A stretch of 6,721 bases of DNA from an uncultured Bacilli bacterium. Lineage in GTDB: Bacteria; Bacillota_I; Bacilli_A; RF39; UBA660. The notes beneath the pieces are model-generated. The model saw only the letters and a list, made by a program, of their open reading frames with translations, was not told the DNA's origin and did not search any database. This document shows, in pieces, positions 4,218-6,721 of the stretch. Where the stretch lies: NCBI GenBank assembly GCA_947627405.1, contig CANQVY010000067.1, forward strand, positions 1 to 6,721, read 5' to 3'. Position 1 is the stretch's first letter; each line of letters starts with the position of its first letter. The translations under genes and the position numbers were made by a program.

Positions 4218-6721
4218 TTAGAATTGTTTTTCTTTTATGAATTTTCTGGATGCGAACAAAACAGAACCAATCATAAATACAAGAATAAGAATGAATAACC
4301 AATATTTCTTTTTTTCTTTTGATTGATTTACAACCATTTTTGGCGATTCTGCTTTTGCATTTACGAGAATTTTTCCTGTTGAAATTTCCTTTTGTATCTT
4401 ATCAGACATAAATTCTATCATTAAATAGTTTTTTTGTTTTATAAGATTATAATCCATACCTTCTTTATAGCCTAAAGAAGTTAAATTCGTTGTCCAATCA
4501 ACAAGTTTTAATTTACCTATATAAGTAAACTTTATTTTATAATTATTGTCCCTACTTGTAAATACTTCAATGTCTTTTGTATCTGTATCATTTACTTGTA
4601 AAAGAATATTGATTTTTGTATTTATAGCCGATGAATCGCTTGAATTTTCAAATTCATCCATCTCTTCATTTTCAACCATAGACTTCTCTTTACTCTCTGA
4701 ATATTTTTTATTTGAATTGTCGCTTTTTTTCTTATCTTTTTTGTTTTTGGTTGAAGAAGTGCTTTCTGAATCATTAGGTATTGAACAATCCTTTTTCTTA
4801 GGAATAATTTTTGTTTCTCTACTGATTTCATGATGACATTTCTCACAATAGATAACCAAATCATAAGAGCCTTCTTGATAGCACGTAGATTCTATAATAT
4901 TTTCTTTTACTAATTCTGCATTTTTATGTCCCTGTGCCGTATTTGGAACACTATAAGTTTGAAGTATTTCTAATACTTCATCGCAGACATCACATTTTAT
5001 GAATTCGGTTACTACCTGATCTTCTGTACAATTGGCTTCTTTATCTATTCGTTTTGTTTCTTTCTGCTTATGAAATTGAACCTGAAATTCGTATTTTTTT
5101 AAATAATCATTCACATTTATATTCATAATACTCTCATCCATCAATAAGTATTCATCTTTAGGAAATTCAACTTTTATTTCATAAGTTCCATAAGGAATGG
5201 TTACATTCCCGTCCTGGTTTAAACGATATTCGTTTAAATCCGTATCCACCACTTTATAGGGCAAACGATCGATTTTATTTCCTTTACAATCGGTTATTTT
5301 TATATCGACATCTACAAAATATCTATAATCATAAATTTTCCAATCTTTTGAAACTTCTCCACCGATCATGTTTTTATATTTTTCAAAAGATTGTTCTAAG
5401 GCGATAGAAAAATCTTCATATTTATTATATAAATCGTGAATATTTTCTTTTATCTGCTTAAGGGCATCTGTATTTACATAGTCCGATAAAAGATCAGAAA
5501 TAGTATCTATTATGGCAGATTGATATTTATCAAACGTACCAAACGCTTCTTTTACATTTTCAGATAATTTATCAAATTCTTCTTGCGATATTATAATCTT
5601 TGATAAATCTATATTGTATTTATCATTAATCGTATCAACGATAACGGGCATTAAAACTCCAGAGCTTGATACAGCTGTACCATCTTTATTTACTTTAACC
5701 GTATAAGCAACAGGAGATCTTGCATACCCAAAGGGTGCTTTTGTTTCCAAAAGTATATAGGAAGAATGTGGAATTCCAGTATTAATCTTTATACTACCTA
5801 TCGTTCTTATTTTGTCTAAAGTTTCTTCATCAATTACTCCTGAAAAGTTTTTTTCAATCGTTTCTGCTAATTTTTCACCATTAATGTTATTGCCAACGAT
5901 AAGATCAATGGTATTAAATATATTGGAAGAATTATTGATACTTACTAATCCATTTGAATCCGAAGAAGTTTTTAAAATTGCAGGTATGGTTATATCATCA
6001 AGATGATCACTATTTATTAAAATCACTTTTAGAATGATTTGAATTATTTTTTTCTCATCTATATTGCTCCAATCCGATTTAGTAAGTTCTTTTATGATTT
6101 CTTGTAAATTATTATCGAATAGATTGCTCGATACACTTTTGATCAAATTTAAAGTAGCTTCTTTTTCAATCATTAAAAAACTTGCCCCTATAACAGGATC
6201 CTCATTTTGATCAACTTTGGAAAATTCAATCGTTATTGTATTATTTTTAAATACTTTATATTTTTTTAGTAAACTCCAAGTATTATTGGTAAGAGCTGTG
6301 GCTTTATTATCAAAATCCGATGTAGAAAAATGATCTCCAACGACATGTCCATTGGCTCTTTGTACTTCAAAAGCATATTCGGTTGTATCACATATATAGC
6401 CTGGCTGTGTGGATTCCTGATAAATCGTATAATTTCCGTGTTTTATACCACTAAATTTATACACGGTATATCCATAAGTGTTTGCTAGAATTTTTAGATT
6501 TTTATTTTCTGTTTTTAATGTATAATCTATATCCTGTTGTAATATTTTTCCTTGATCATCTTTGATTACAAAGGATGCATTTTCATAAGATATTGGAATC
6601 ACTCCATCATAAAGAATAAAATCTATCACAAATTCACCTGTTGGTGCTTTTGAAAAATGAACATCAAAATTTACACTTTTGTTTTTACTAGATTCTTCAT
6701 TATAAACAATCTTTTTTTCGG
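4218..6721 (-). CDS. Membrane-anchored SpaA/Cna-B-type surface protein (5' end outside window)
   Basis: A likely extracellular, cell-surface protein of which 833 residues are visible (residue 1 is the codon at 6719-6717). The frame is open to the window edge. The GTG at 6629 sits inside a continuous domain (GEF-VIDFILYDG), so it is not the start. Regions: a prealbumin-like domain (about 15-125) with HGNYTIYQES and QPGYICD; a second Cna-B-like domain (about 160-365) with FSKVD (Lys168), LLETKAPFGYA (Glu325) and VIVDT (Asp362), the expected Lys/Glu/Asp triad of an internal isopeptide bond, with a long helical insert after its first strands; a helical stretch (371-455); a third Ig-like domain (466-548); a Cys-rich tandem repeat (559-645); a Ser/Lys/Asp/Glu linker (649-698); a beta-rich domain (700-792); a membrane segment (about 807-824) and a short basic tail. 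No LPXTG-like motif precedes the membrane segment. Ligand and role are unknown; adhesion is inference from the family. Confidence 0.85.
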   Translation of the reverse strand, partial: EKKIVYNEESSKNKSVNFDVHFSKAPTGEFVIDFILYDGVIPISYENASFVIKDDQGKILQQDIDYTLKTENKNLKILANTYGYTVYKFSGIKHGNYTIYQESTQPGYICDTTEYAFEVQRANGHVVGDHFSTSDFDNKATALTNNTWSLLKKYKVFKNNTITIEFSKVDQNEDPVIGASFLMIEKEATLNLIKSVSSNLFDNNLQEIIKELTKSDWSNIDEKKIIQIILKVILINSDHLDDITIPAILKTSSDSNGLVSINNSSNIFNTIDLIVGNNINGEKLAETIEKNFSGVIDEETLDKIRTIGSIKINTGIPHSSYILLETKAPFGYARSPVAYTVKVNKDGTAVSSSGVLMPVIVDTINDKYNIDLSKIIISQEEFDKLSENVKEAFGTFDKYQSAIIDTISDLLSDYVNTDALKQIKENIHDLYNKYEDFSIALEQSFEKYKNMIGGEVSKDWKIYDYRYFVDVDIKITDCKGNKIDRLPYKVVDTDLNEYRLNQDGNVTIPYGTYEIKVEFPKDEYLLMDESIMNINVNDYLKKYEFQVQFHKQKETKRIDKEANCTEDQVVTEFIKCDVCDEVLEILQTYSVPNTAQGHKNAELVKENIIESTCYQEGSYDLVIYCEKCHHEISRETKIIPKKKDCSIPNDSESTSSTKNKKDKKKSDNSNKKYSESKEKSMVENEEMDEFENSSDSSAINTKINILLQVNDTDTKDIEVFTSRDNNYKIKFTYIGKLKLVDWTTNLTSLGYKEGMDYNLIKQKNYLMIEFMSDKIQKEISTGKILVNAKAESPKMVVNQSKEKKKYWLFILILVFMIGSVLFASRKFIKEKQF
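4785..5030 (-). repeat. Two-unit Cys-rich repeat inside the surface protein
   Basis: Two units share the exact spacing C-x11-C-x2-C: Cys564, Cys576, Cys579 and, 49 residues later, Cys613, Cys625, Cys628, with a further Cys645 where a third unit might begin. Unit one has CTED and CDVCDE; unit two has CYQEGSYDLV and CEKCHHEISRET. From memory, very similar segments (TCTE-GSY-CxxCG-EISRET) recur in secreted proteins of gut Firmicutes. They may bind a metal or form disulfides; neither is shown here. Confidence 0.7.

Noticed and set aside
4546..4864. Overlapping open frames of 95 (plus) and 80 (minus) residues within the surface protein gene
   Set aside because: Both are other-frame readings of the low-complexity Ser/Lys/Glu linker and the Cys-rich region; no ribosome site or domain supports them.
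5812..6006. Plus-strand 64-residue open frame opposite the surface protein gene
   Set aside because: Antisense shadow of the coding frame with no ribosome site or motif.

Overview
The window is strongly AT-rich (roughly 30% GC by eye). All six credible genes lie on the minus strand, so they are transcribed from high to low coordinates. Every complete gene ends in TAA, start regions carry Gram-positive-type Shine-Dalgarno sequences, and tryptophan is encoded by TGG. A convincing bile salt hydrolase and a SpaA/Cna-B-type surface protein with a C-terminal membrane anchor suggest a low-GC, gut-associated Firmicutes/Bacilli-type bacterium. I cannot name the species from the sequence.

In transcription order: (1) 6721-4218, a large surface protein whose N-terminus lies outside the window. 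It has prealbumin/Cna-B-like domains, a helical region, a Cys-rich tandem repeat, a charged linker and one C-terminal transmembrane segment, but no LPXTG sorting signal. (2) 4157-3231, a stand-alone AAA+ ATPase resembling the first ATPase module of ClpA/ClpB/ClpC, preceded by its own promoter (extended -10) and a perfect AGGAGG. (3) 3231-2677, ruvA, overlapping the ATPase stop by one base (TAATG). (4) 2674-2141, a small HAD-superfamily 5'-nucleotidase-like protein two bases after ruvA. (5) 2063-1083, a bile salt hydrolase with all catalytic residues, followed by a rho-independent terminator at 974-931. (6) 847-1, ruvB, with its own promoter and running off the window after 282 codons.

RuvA and RuvB form the Holliday-junction branch-migration motor and are usually encoded side by side. 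Here they are separated by a nucleotidase-like gene, a bile salt hydrolase gene, a terminator and a fresh promoter, so the pair is likely transcribed from two units. The tight AAA+/ruvA/HAD spacing argues for one operon, possibly reading on into the bile salt hydrolase gene. The surface protein gene seems to be a separate upstream unit, although no clear terminator lies between it and the AAA+ gene.

The points most worth a second look are the ClpB-D1-like single-module ATPase with an altered pore loop coupled to ruvA, the split of ruvA from ruvB around a bile salt hydrolase, and the sortase-independent surface protein with a predicted Lys-Asp isopeptide domain interrupted by a helical insert. 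I saw no RNA genes, CRISPR arrays, insertion sequences or attachment sites.
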